From Rhodanobacter thiooxydans LCS2 (GTDB lineage Bacteria > Pseudomonadota > Gammaproteobacteria > Xanthomonadales > Rhodanobacteraceae), in contig NZ_AJXW01000015.1 in NCBI RefSeq assembly GCF_000264375.1, forward strand, positions 1-59,517: a DNA stretch of 59,517 nucleotides. Reading direction: 5' to 3'. This document shows positions 52,194 through 59,517 of this stretch, piece after piece. A program made the position numbers and the translations under genes. Every line of letters starts with the position of its first letter. Positions within the stretch are counted from its first letter, which is position 1. A model generated the notes under the pieces. It made no database searches and had not been told where the DNA came from. It saw nothing but the letters and a program-made list of their open reading frames with translations.

Positions 52194-52870
52194 AGCCCCT
52201 GCCCGAAAACATCCAGGGCGTGCTGTTCGACCTGGACGGTACCCTGCTCGACAGCGCTCCCGACCTGTACGCCGCGCTGCTGGCACAGTGTGCGGAAGAA
52301 GACACGCCGCCGCCGCCGTATGCGCCGGTGCGCGAGGTGGTCTCGCGCGGCGCACGTGCCGTGCTGCGCTGTGCGTTCGCCGCACGTGGCGAGCCGGCGC
52401 TGGAGGCGCTGGTGCCGCGTTACCTGCAGCTGTACCAGGACGTGATGGCGCGGCAGACGCGCGCGTTCGACGGCATCGACGATCTGCTGGCGCGCATCGA
52501 GGCGCACGGCCTGCGCTGGGGCATCGTCACCAACAAGGCGGGCTTCCTCGCTGACGAACTGGTGGCCCGCATCGGCTGGGCCGGGCGCGCTGGCGCGGTG
52601 GTCTCGGGCGATACGCTGGCGGTAAAGAAGCCGGACCCGGCGCCGGTGCTGCTGGCCTGCGAGCGTGCCGGCGTGGCGCCTGCACAAAGCCTGTTCGTCG
52701 GCGACGACCGCCGCGACGTGCAGGCTGGAGCGGCTGCCGGTCTGTACACGGTGGCGGTGAGCTGGGGCTACCTCGATGGCGGCGATCCCCACGGCTGGGG
52801 GGCCGACAAGGTGCTGGACCATCCGGCCGAACTGGCCGAACTGCTGAAATTGCAGTCGGTTCCGGCATGA
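52190..52870 (+). CDS. gph: Phosphoglycolate phosphatase (HAD family)
   Basis: This 226-residue HAD hydrolase dephosphorylates 2-phosphoglycolate from DNA repair or photorespiration-like chemistry. The nucleophile motif is VLFDLDGTLLDSAPDLYAALL, motif II-III has WGIVTNKAGFLADELV and KKPDPAPVLLACERAGV, and motif IV is FVGDDRRDVQAGAAAGLYTVAVSWGY. The N-terminal cap region is C1 type. The start overlaps ubiG and the stop overlaps the next gene, giving a tightly packed set. Confidence 0.92.
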   Translation: MKPLPENIQGVLFDLDGTLLDSAPDLYAALLAQCAEEDTPPPPYAPVREVVSRGARAVLRCAFAARGEPALEALVPRYLQLYQDVMARQTRAFDGIDDLLARIEAHGLRWGIVTNKAGFLADELVARIGWAGRAGAVVSGDTLAVKKPDPAPVLLACERAGVAPAQSLFVGDDRRDVQAGAAAGLYTVAVSWGYLDGGDPHGWGADKVLDHPAELAELLKLQSVPA

Positions 52871-53721
52871 TCGAACTGGTCGAACAGAACGCGGTATTGC
52901 AGGGCTTCATCGACAAGTGGCTAGCGGTGCAGCCGCAGCAGCGCGTGGCGCTGGCCTTCGTCGATGGCCGGCGTTACCCCGGCCACGTTGCATTGGCCGC
53001 GCTGGAGCAGGAACTGCTCGGCGCCGCCTACGGCATCCGCGAACCGCTGGTGGCCACCGCCAAGCTCAACTGGTGGGCCGAGGAACTGGCCGGCGCGCCG
53101 GCCAGCGGCGGGCGTCACCCGCTGAGCCAGGTGCTGTTCGACGACGAGCGCGCGCATGCCATCGCCAGCGAGCTCTGGCTGGCGCCGGTGCTGGCCGCGA
53201 TGGCGCAGCTGGAACAGGGCACCGCCGCCGATTTCCCCGCACAGATCGAAGCCGCGTTGCCGCTGCACGGCGCGCTGGCCGCGCTGGAAACCGCCTGGTG
53301 GTACGGTGCCGAGGCGTCGCCGGCGCGAGCGTCACGGGTCGCCGTGCTGAATCATCTGCTGCATGCGCTGGTGCGGCTGCAGCAGGATGTCGAGCGCGAC
53401 CGCCTGCCGCTGCCGATGGCGTGCCTGGCGCGACATGGCCTGAGCCGCACGCAGTTGCGCACGGCCGGCGCGGCGCGACAGCAGGCGATCCGGGCGCAAC
53501 TGGGCGACCTGCTGGCCAGCTGGCAGGAATCGTCCACGCTGGCCGGGCCGCTCAGCGTGTTCCGCGCGCTGGAATCGCGTCATGCCAGCAGCCTGGCGCG
53601 GCGGGCGGCGCGTGCCGGCGACGCGCTGGCAGTGCTGCAGACCGGCCAGCCGCGTACCGCGCTGACCACCGCGCTGCAGGCCTGGCAGGCGGCGCGTGCA
53701 TGGCGCCGGTACGTGGCGTAA
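52867..53721 (+). CDS. Squalene/phytoene synthase-like protein
   Basis: This 284-residue protein is similar to the SQS/PSY fold in the region RRYPGHVALAALEQELLGAAYGIREPLVATAKLNWWAEEL and in LNHLLHALVRLQQDVERDRLPLPM. The aspartate-rich DxxxD motifs needed for prenyl transfer are not obvious. It therefore looks like the non-catalytic group that includes mitochondrial NDUFAF6. The start overlaps the gph stop (ATGA). A link to ubiquinone or membrane assembly is suggested only by position. The C-terminus is Ala/Arg-rich. Confidence 0.75.
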   Translation: MIELVEQNAVLQGFIDKWLAVQPQQRVALAFVDGRRYPGHVALAALEQELLGAAYGIREPLVATAKLNWWAEELAGAPASGGRHPLSQVLFDDERAHAIASELWLAPVLAAMAQLEQGTAADFPAQIEAALPLHGALAALETAWWYGAEASPARASRVAVLNHLLHALVRLQQDVERDRLPLPMACLARHGLSRTQLRTAGAARQQAIRAQLGDLLASWQESSTLAGPLSVFRALESRHASSLARRAARAGDALAVLQTGQPRTALTTALQAWQAARAWRRYVA

Positions 53722-53830
53722 AACGGCCACGGACGCAGCGTTTCCGCCACGCCACTATTGCGCGGTCGCCTGCCTGCCCCAAGATTGTTTGCTTCACGGC
53801 GCCCGCTCGCCGATGCCAGGATTCCCCATC

Positions 53831-54778
53831 ATGCCGAACCAGGAAAATACCGCCCGCTTGCTGCCCGATGTCGCCGTGCACGCGCAGCCGCATCTTGCCG
53901 GCGCGCTGGACTGGGTCGGCATGGCCGACATCCAGGTGCCGGTGCTGTTCGACGCCGGCGATGGCCAGGTGCAGCGTTCCAGCGCCCGGGTCGGCGCCTT
54001 CGTCAACCTGAGCCGGCCGGACAAGCGCGGCATCCACATGTCTCGGCTGTACCTGCAGGTCGAACAGGCGCTGAGCACGCAGACGCTGGATGCGTCGATG
54101 CTGCACGCGCTGCTGCGCGGCTTCCTCGATTCGCACAAGGATCTGTCCGACCGGGCCTGCCTCAGCATCCAGTTCGAGCACCTGGTGCGCCGCCCCGCGC
54201 TGAAAAGCGCCAACAGCGGCTGGCGCGCCTACCCGGTATGCATCGAGGCCAGCCTCACCAGCGACGAGTTCCTGCTCGAGTTCGGCACCGAGGTGGTCTA
54301 TTCCTCTACCTGCCCGGCCTCGGCGGCGCTGTCGCGCCAGCTGATCCAGGACCAGTTCGCCAGCGACTTCGATGCCGGCCAGCCGCTCGGCCATGCCGCG
54401 GTGCTGGCCTGGCTCGGCAGCGAGCGCGGCATCGTCGCCACCCCGCATGCCCAGCGCAGCGTGGCGCGCCTGCGCATCCGCCTCGTGCCCGGCGCCGACT
54501 TCCACCTGATCGGCCTGATCGATCGCGTCGAGCATGCGCTCGGCACGCCGGTGCAGACCGCGGTGAAGCGCGAAGACGAACAGGCCTTCGCGCTGGCCAA
54601 CGGCGGCAACCTGATGTTCTGCGAGGATGCCGCCCGACGCATCCAGAAGGCACTCGACGCCGACGCCGCGCTCGGCGATTTCCATGTCCGCGTCGAGCAC
54701 CAGGAAAGCCTGCACCCGCACGATGCCGTGGCCTATGCGAGCAAGGGCGTGGAAGGCGGCTACGGCTCCACGCCGTAA
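53831..54778 (+). CDS. folE2: GTP cyclohydrolase FolE2 (type IB)
   Basis: This 315-residue enzyme makes 7,8-dihydroneopterin triphosphate, the first step of folate synthesis. It is the COG1469 type IB form, which can work with metals other than zinc. Visible are VPVLFDAGDGQVQRSSARVGAFVNLSRPDKRGIHMSRLYLQVEQ, SIQFEHLVRRPALKS, the key Cys in SSTCPASAALSRQLIQDQF, and the C-terminal DFHVRVEHQESLHPHDAVAYAS. The ATG at 53831 gives a normal length; an ATG at 53813 is possible. FolE2 is often Zur-regulated, but I see no clear Zur box. Confidence 0.93.
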   Translation: MPNQENTARLLPDVAVHAQPHLAGALDWVGMADIQVPVLFDAGDGQVQRSSARVGAFVNLSRPDKRGIHMSRLYLQVEQALSTQTLDASMLHALLRGFLDSHKDLSDRACLSIQFEHLVRRPALKSANSGWRAYPVCIEASLTSDEFLLEFGTEVVYSSTCPASAALSRQLIQDQFASDFDAGQPLGHAAVLAWLGSERGIVATPHAQRSVARLRIRLVPGADFHLIGLIDRVEHALGTPVQTAVKREDEQAFALANGGNLMFCEDAARRIQKALDADAALGDFHVRVEHQESLHPHDAVAYASKGVEGGYGSTP

Positions 54779-54884
54779 CGATCGCTGCCGCTTCGCCGGT
54801 CCGGCGTCGGCGGCCATCCCCGGCTAGCCGCGCTTCACGCGAGATGTGGCGGCCTGGCGGCGACGGGTCCGCATTCCAGAACGG

Positions 54885-55157
54885 TCAGTGCGCCTCGGGG
54901 GAATCCCCGTGGTGGCGACAGCGGGAGAAATGGAAGTGTTCGGGCACCGGATCCTCGCCGCCATCGCACAGTGGCTGGCAGCGCAGCACGCGCCAGACGG
55001 CCAGCAGGCTGCCACGCCATGGGCCGAAGCGGGTGACCGCAATCCGTGCATAATCGGAGCAACTGGGGTAGAAGCGGCAGCGCGGGCCGAGCAGGGGGCT
55101 GAGCCAGCGCTTGTACAAACGCAACATCCACAGTATCAATCGGGTCAGGACATTCAC
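54885..55157 (-). CDS. yidD: Membrane protein insertion efficiency factor YidD
   Basis: This 90-residue amphipathic YidD protein assists YidC. Its signature is [60 protein letters not shown], including the three cysteines. Translation starts at GTG (55157). The longer frame on this strand is antisense to the dksA tail and is a shadow. It is not next to rpmH-rnpA-yidC here, which is unusual because yidD is normally in that cluster. Confidence 0.9.
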   Translation of the reverse strand: MNVLTRLILWMLRLYKRWLSPLLGPRCRFYPSCSDYARIAVTRFGPWRGSLLAVWRVLRCQPLCDGGEDPVPEHFHFSRCRHHGDSPEAH

Positions 55158-55209
55158 GGTGCCGGAGCGGCCAGCGACGGGTAGTGGTACAAGTATTCCA
55201 GATGCGAGC

Positions 55210-55238
55210 TTGCCGGTGTAGGACACATGGGCTATAAC
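55210..55238 (+). promoter_or_regulatory. Sigma-70 promoter of dksA
   Basis: TTGCCG (55210-55215) and TATAAC (55233-55238) are separated by exactly 17 bp, 34 bp before the dksA start. This is the best-shaped promoter in the window. Confidence 0.7.
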
Positions 55239-55272
55239 ACCCGGCCGCCAAGGCCAAAAACGGTGAAGGGAT

Positions 55273-56502
55273 ATGGCGAAAACGACGCGTAGTTCGACCG
55301 CTGCCAAGGCGCAGAAGGGCAAGTCTCCGACAGGGAGCAGGGGCGCCAGGTCGAAAGCGGCCGCAGGCAGGGGACGGCCCGTGAAGAGTGCCGTCAAGGC
55401 CGCGCCGAAGAAGGCCGTCGCCAAGCCGGTAGCGGCGAAAAAGCCGGCCGCCAGGCCCGTGGCCAGGAAAGCCGCCGCCAAGTCGCCGGCGAAGAAGTCC
55501 GTCGTGAAGAAGGTGACGGTGAAGAAGCCCGCGGTGAAGAACGCGCCAACGAAGAAAGCCGTCGCGAAGAAGCCCGCCGTGAAGAAAGCTGTCGCGAAGA
55601 AGCTTGCCGTGAAGAAGCTTGCCGTGAAGAAGGTTGTCGTGAAGAAGCCTGCCGTGAAGAAGGTTGTCGCGAAGAAGCCTGCCGTTACGAACGCCAGGCC
55701 CGGGAGCGGCGCTGCGGTGAAGAAGGCCGCGAAGCCGGCAACCAAGGTGGTCGCCAAGAAGGCGGCACCGGAGAAGCCGGTGGCGAAATCCGCCGCCAAA
55801 CCCGCAACCCGGCCGAACCCGCCGGCCGAACCAACTGCAAAATCCGTTGCCAAACCGGCAGCAGCCGCCGTCAACCACGTGTCCCCGGCGCCCGCCAGCA
55901 CCCTGTTCAAGGGCAAGGTGGCGAGCGCAACCGCCATGGTGACCCCGCGTGCAACCCAAGGTGCCGCAGGTCATGCCCCTCCCCACAGAAGTCCGAAGAA
56001 TTCGTCGTCCTCAATGAACAAATCCGCTGCAACGAAACTCGACAACGGCATCACCCGCGAAGATGGCCGGTATGCGCTGCCGTCCACCAGCATCATCAAC
56101 CTGCCCAAGGGATACCACCCCTCGCTCGCCGAGGAGTACATGAACCCGATGCATCTGGCCTACTTCCGCAACAAGCTGCGCGACTGGCGCGATCAGCTGG
56201 TGGAAGAGTCGCGCCAGACCATGGACAACCTGCGCGAGGAAGTGCGTGACGTCGGCGACGAGGCCGAGCGCGCCACGCGTGAAACGGAGAACTCGCTGGA
56301 GCTGCGCACCCGCGACCGCTACCGCAAGCTGATCTCGAAGATCGACAAGGCACTGCGCCGGATCGAGGAGGGCAGCTACGGTTTCTGCGAGGAGACCGAC
56401 GAGGAAATTGGCATCGACCGCCTCGATGCGCGCCCGATCGCCACGCTGTCGCTGGATGCGCAGGAGCGTCGCGAGCACCTGCAGAAGCAGATGGGCGACT
56501 GA
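55273..56502 (+). CDS. dksA: DksA/TraR-family RNA polymerase regulator with Lys/Ala-rich tail
   Basis: This 409-residue protein is much longer than DksA of E. coli (151). Residues 1-200 are a disordered Lys/Ala/Pro-rich tail with repeats of the type KKPAVKK and KKAVAK, resembling histone H1 or the tails of other Xanthomonadales DksA. The DksA core starts near residue 250, with an internal ATG at 56014 (residue 248). It has [14 protein letters not shown] coiled-coil entry, GDEAERA near the coil tip (DksA D-D-A, with Glu for the second Asp) and [28 protein letters not shown]. The zinc region has one Cys ([28 protein letters not shown]) instead of four. The function is transcription control with ppGpp. 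The tail may bind DNA. Confidence 0.9.
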   Translation: MAKTTRSSTAAKAQKGKSPTGSRGARSKAAAGRGRPVKSAVKAAPKKAVAKPVAAKKPAARPVARKAAAKSPAKKSVVKKVTVKKPAVKNAPTKKAVAKKPAVKKAVAKKLAVKKLAVKKVVVKKPAVKKVVAKKPAVTNARPGSGAAVKKAAKPATKVVAKKAAPEKPVAKSAAKPATRPNPPAEPTAKSVAKPAAAAVNHVSPAPASTLFKGKVASATAMVTPRATQGAAGHAPPHRSPKNSSSSMNKSAATKLDNGITREDGRYALPSTSIINLPKGYHPSLAEEYMNPMHLAYFRNKLRDWRDQLVEESRQTMDNLREEVRDVGDEAERATRETENSLELRTRDRYRKLISKIDKALRRIEEGSYGFCEETDEEIGIDRLDARPIATLSLDAQERREHLQKQMGD

Positions 56503-56561
56503 TCGCCGCGCCATCCCTGCGGCCGGGGATGGCGTCGTTGCCCGCATCCACCATCAACAAC

Positions 56562-56597
56562 CCCCCCGAACCTGGCGGCTCGGGGGGTCTGTTTTTT
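56562..56597 (+). terminator. Terminator after dksA
   Basis: An 8-bp stem (56562-56569 with 56580-56587) with a 10-base loop is followed by TCTGTTTTTT. It lies 60 bp after the dksA stop and just before the convergent receptor gene's end. Confidence 0.8.
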
Positions 56598-56629
56598 CCA
56601 GGGCGGGCTCGCGCCCGCCGCGCTCGGCG

Positions 56630-58726
56630 CTAGAACTGGTAGCGCAAGATCAGGTTCGCGCCACGCGGTGCACCCGGCAGGTTGAGGTTCGGGCTGGTGC
56701 CGTGGGCGGACACGATGTAGCGCGTGTCGAACAGGTTGGTCAGGTTGAGCTGCAGCGAGACCGGTCCGGTGCGGTACTGCGCCATGAGGTCGGCGGTCAC
56801 GTAGCCGGGCAGCGTCACCGTGTTGCCCGGGTTGGCCTGTCGCGCACCGACCAGGTTCAGGCCGCCGCCCAGCTGCCAGTGCTCCGCGAACGCGCGGGTG
56901 ACCCACAGGTTGCCGCTGTTGCGGGGTGTGAGGGTGGCGCGCTTGCGCTGGACAGGACGCCCGGCATCCCTGGCCACGGAACGGGTGACGCGCGCATCCA
57001 GCCAGGCGTAGCCGGCGAGCAGGCGCCAGCCGTCCGCCAGGTCCGCGGCAGCGCTCAGCTCGACGCCGCGCGTGCGTTGCGTGCCGATCGTCAGCACTTT
57101 CTGCGTGACCGGATCGGTGGCCTTGATGCCGCTGCGCTCCAGCTCGAAGATCGCGGCGTTGAGGGTGACGCGCCCGTCCAGCAGGTCGTATTTCGCCCCG
57201 ACCTCGGTGTTGTGCGTGCGCTCGGGGGCGATGTCCGCATTGCTCGCTGCGAGGGCGAACGCCTCGCCGGAAGGCTGGAACGAGCGACTCCAGGACACGT
57301 AGTAGGACTGCATGGCGGACGGCTGCCAGACCACGCCCACGCGCGGGCTCAGCGCCTTGTCGGTGCGCGCGAGGTTCCGCTGGCCCGGCAGGTGGTTTTC
57401 CGTCCTCTGGCGGAAGCGGTCGTAGCGCACGCCCAGCAGGGCTTTCCACTGCGAGCCCAGGCTCAGCAGATCCTGCAGGTAGACGGCGCTGGTGTCGAAG
57501 ATGCCTAGGTTGTCGGCGGCTGGCGCGCGGGACACCTGCAGCGGCAGGACCGGCAGCACGGGATGGAACACGTCGACCACGGCCACGCCACTGGCGCTGC
57601 GATTGAGCTGGGCCTTATTCTGGCGCCCCAGCTCCAGGCCGTAGAGCAGGTCATGGCTGAGCGTGTCGCCGGCCAGGCGTTGGCTGAGTTCGGTCTGGTT
57701 GAACCAGCCGTGCTCGTGCCGGTCGACGTTGGAGCGGTTGAGCGAAACGGTTCGCGCGTTTTCGTTGACGCTGCCTGGCAGCGTGTTGTTGCGGTCGAGC
57801 TTGTAGTCGTACCAGCGCGTGGCGTTGCGCAGCGTCAGGTCGTCGCTGAAGGCGTGGGTCAGGGTCGCGGTGGTCGAGGTCACGGTCGACTCGCTGGTGT
57901 CGACGTCGCGCGCATTGGCCGCGCCGTAATAGGTCTCCCTCGGCACGTCGACCGGGCGCCCGTGCCAGGCCGGAATGCCGAAATCGGTGACGCGGCGGTC
58001 CTTCAGGTAATCGGCCTGCAGCAACAGCGTGGTGTTGCTGCCGGGATGCAGCAGCACCGAGGGGGCCACGGCGCGGCGCTTTAGGAACTGCTGGTCGCGA
58101 TAGCCGTTGGCATCCTCGACCGCGCCGGTGAGGCGCCACGCATTGCCGGCGTCGCCGAAGCGCCGGCCGACGTCCAGCTCGCCGCGGCGATCGGCCCAGC
58201 TGCCGTAGCTGAGTGCGAGCTGGCCGCCATCGGTGCCCGGCTGCCGGGTGATGCGATTGATCAGGCCGCCCGACGAGCCGCGCCCGTACAGCACCGACGC
58301 CGGCCCCTTCAGCACCTCGATGCGCTCGATGTTGGAGAGGTCGCGGAAGTACAGCGCGTCGTCGCGCAGGCCGTCGACAAACTGGTCCGCGATCGCGGTG
58401 AAGCCGCGGATGGAAACCTGGTCGCGCTGGCCGTCACCGGTCGAGAAGCCGACGCCCGGCACGTTCTTCAGCGCGTCCTGGATCGAGGTGGCGTGCTGGT
58501 CGCGCAGCACGCTGGCCGGCACGACGTTCACCGTCTGCGGCACGTCGCGCAGGGCGGCGTCGATCCTGGTGGCGCTGGTGGCGTCCGGCACGCGGTAATC
58601 GCCGGGACGGGTGGCCTGCACGTTGACGCCGGGCAGCAGTTTGGCCTGGTCGGCGGAAGCGTCGGCAAAGGCCCGGGGCGAACCCAGGATGGCGAGCAGG
58701 GCGAGGGAGAGAGGCAGCAGGCGCAT
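56630..58726 (-). CDS. TonB-dependent siderophore receptor (Fiu/catecholate-like)
   Basis: This is a 698-residue outer-membrane receptor. The signal peptide is RLLPLSLALLAILGSPRAFA. The plug has DVPQTVNVVPASVLRDQHATSIQDALKNVPGVGFSTGDGQRDQVSIRGF, FVDGLRDDALYFRDLSNIERIEVLKGPASVLYGRGSSGGLINRITRQPG, followed by a barrel ending in LILRYQF. The plug wording resembles Fiu and other catecholate siderophore receptors. The start at 58726 fits the signal peptide; the frame continues to 58786. A Fur box lies about 160 bp upstream. There is no TonB or regulatory partner nearby. Confidence 0.92.
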   Translation of the reverse strand: MRLLPLSLALLAILGSPRAFADASADQAKLLPGVNVQATRPGDYRVPDATSATRIDAALRDVPQTVNVVPASVLRDQHATSIQDALKNVPGVGFSTGDGQRDQVSIRGFTAIADQFVDGLRDDALYFRDLSNIERIEVLKGPASVLYGRGSSGGLINRITRQPGTDGGQLALSYGSWADRRGELDVGRRFGDAGNAWRLTGAVEDANGYRDQQFLKRRAVAPSVLLHPGSNTTLLLQADYLKDRRVTDFGIPAWHGRPVDVPRETYYGAANARDVDTSESTVTSTTATLTHAFSDDLTLRNATRWYDYKLDRNNTLPGSVNENARTVSLNRSNVDRHEHGWFNQTELSQRLAGDTLSHDLLYGLELGRQNKAQLNRSASGVAVVDVFHPVLPVLPLQVSRAPAADNLGIFDTSAVYLQDLLSLGSQWKALLGVRYDRFRQRTENHLPGQRNLARTDKALSPRVGVVWQPSAMQSYYVSWSRSFQPSGEAFALAASNADIAPERTHNTEVGAKYDLLDGRVTLNAAIFELERSGIKATDPVTQKVLTIGTQRTRGVELSAAADLADGWRLLAGYAWLDARVTRSVARDAGRPVQRKRATLTPRNSGNLWVTRAFAEHWQLGGGLNLVGARQANPGNTVTLPGYVTADLMAQYRTGPVSLQLNLTNLFDTRYIVSAHGTSPNLNLPGAPRGANLILRYQF

Positions 58727-58886
58727 GGAGGAATCCTGGGCAGCAATGAGCCACGCGCGTCCCTCGCGGGGGCGCGATGAGCACACAAGGGATGGCGCCG
58801 GGCCGGCGTGGCGCTGGCTGGCTCAGACTGCGGCGAACGGATGGAGCGCTTTCATCGTTGTCGCCCGGGAGCGGCCAGCAAGATGT

Positions 58887-58901
58887 TGCGAATTATTCTC
58901 A
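58887..58901 (-). promoter_or_regulatory. Fur box upstream of the second siderophore receptor
   Basis: Read on the minus strand, TGAGAATAATTCGCA matches the 7-1-7 Fur consensus at most positions, within an AT-rich patch (58885-58906). It predicts iron-responsive repression of the receptor. Confidence 0.75.
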
Positions 58902-59023
58902 TTTTCACGAGTGTGTCAACACTGCATTGACTGACACGCCGTGCGGTGTGCGGCGAGCAGCGCTGCGGGTTGCAGGCAACGGCGAAGAGGGCGGAAAGCG
59001 CGTGGCGTCTCCGCTCCGTGCGA

Positions 59024-59458
59024 TCAGCCCCCGCCGGCCCCGGCGGCATAGCCCTTCAGCTTGGCCAGCATCGCGGCCAGACCATTCGAGCGGGTCGGCG
59101 AGAGGTGCTTGGCCAGGCCGATCGTACCGATGAAGGCCGGCTCGGTGGCGAGAATCTCCGCCGCGGGGCGGTCGGAATAGACGCGCAGCACCAGGGCGAT
59201 CAGGCCGGACACGATCGCCGAATCGCTGATCGCCTCGAAGTGCATCTTCGACGCGTTGCCGCTGGGCACCAGCCACACCATCGACTGGCAGCCGTGCACG
59301 CGGTACGCCTCGGTCTTGTATTCGTCCAGGAGCGGCGGCAGCTGCCGGCCGAGATCGATCAGGTACTGGTAGCGTTCGGTCCAGTCACCGAGGAAGGCGA
59401 ATTCCTCGGCGATCTCCTGCTGCGCCTGCTCGGCGCTGGTGGTGGCAATGGCGTTCAT
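59024..59458 (-). CDS. sufE: Cysteine desulfurase activator SufE
   Basis: This 144-residue SufE takes persulfide sulfur from SufS for Fe-S cluster assembly. The acceptor Cys lies in YRVHGCQSMVWLVP. Other conserved parts are EEFAFLGDWTERYQYLIDLGRQLPPL, AISDSAIVSGLIALVLRVYSDRPAAEIL and FIGTIGLAKHLSPTRSNGLAAMLAKLKGYA. Length fits SufE (138 in E. coli). The gene stands alone here without sufBCDS. Confidence 0.96.
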   Translation of the reverse strand: MNAIATTSAEQAQQEIAEEFAFLGDWTERYQYLIDLGRQLPPLLDEYKTEAYRVHGCQSMVWLVPSGNASKMHFEAISDSAIVSGLIALVLRVYSDRPAAEILATEPAFIGTIGLAKHLSPTRSNGLAAMLAKLKGYAAGAGGG

Positions 59459-59498
59459 GCGTCCATTATCGCGCGGAGCGGGGCGGGAAATGAAATGT

Positions 59499-59517
59499 GT
59501 AGGAGCGCACCCTGTGC
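59499..59517 (+). repeat. Partial REP-like palindrome at window end
   Basis: The last 19 bases begin GTAGGAGCGCAC, the same start as the REP at 20415 and the one at the window start. The second arm lies outside the window. Confidence 0.5.

Overview
The window is GC-rich gammaproteobacterial chromosome of Xanthomonadales type. A Rhodanobacteraceae member (Rhodanobacter, Dyella or Frateuria-like) fits best. I infer this from gene orders and protein flavours: a lysine-rich N-terminal tail on DksA, a FimX-type protein, mtaD-ubiG-gph order, stand-alone IscA and SufE, and dispersed palindromes (GTAGGAGC-type REPs and GGGAATA heptad arrays) typical of this order. Coding density is high, with about 60 protein genes and no rRNA, tRNA, CRISPR array, prophage or insertion sequence that I can see. 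This is core chromosome rather than a genomic island.

Layout. 1-6122: a Fur-box TonB siderophore receptor with a small DUF3325 protein, a NERD-UvrD helicase overlapping a small membrane protein, and an MpaB-type oxygenase. 6155-7443: DAHP synthase behind an aromatic-rich leader peptide and an intrinsic terminator, which together look like an attenuator. 7445-15382: OsmC, GNAT, DUF1345, a MxKDx-repeat protein, nitronate monooxygenase, then rsfS-rlmH-GNAT-maf, and CPBP, MAPEG, YpfJ and YkgJ proteins. 15468-25240: a large secreted protein, two DEAD-box helicases, S-formylglutathione hydrolase, a methyltransferase, an MFS carrier, a SlyD-like FKBP and an NlpC/P60 lipoprotein. 25409-28291: two tandem secreted paralogues with a NEAHHD motif. 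28403-33210: hutG, a small His/Lys protein, and a minus-strand cluster (SDR, ALDH8A1-like dehydrogenase, beta-carbonic anhydrase, RidA) that looks like the lower 2-aminomuconate (kynurenine) route.

33226-45582 is housekeeping: a MalM-like lipoprotein, asnS, iscA-like, rpsF-rpsR-rplI, dnaB, radA, ypjD-like and ffh, then rpsP-rimM-trmD-rplS. 45625-59458 holds fimX, divergent epmB and efp, mtaD-yciI-ubiG-gph-SQS/PSY-like, folE2, yidD, dksA, a second Fur-box siderophore receptor and sufE.

The most interesting items are the aromatic leader and attenuator of the DAHP synthase, the tandem NEAHHD proteins, a composite double-palindrome repeat found at two loci, heptad inverted arrays flanking rplI, a carbonic anhydrase inside an aminomuconate-type cluster, an SDR lacking its Tyr-Lys pair, and a DksA with a histone-like tail and a single zinc-finger cysteine. 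Many starts were moved from the longest open frame to an internal start on the basis of ribosome sites, signal peptides or family length.
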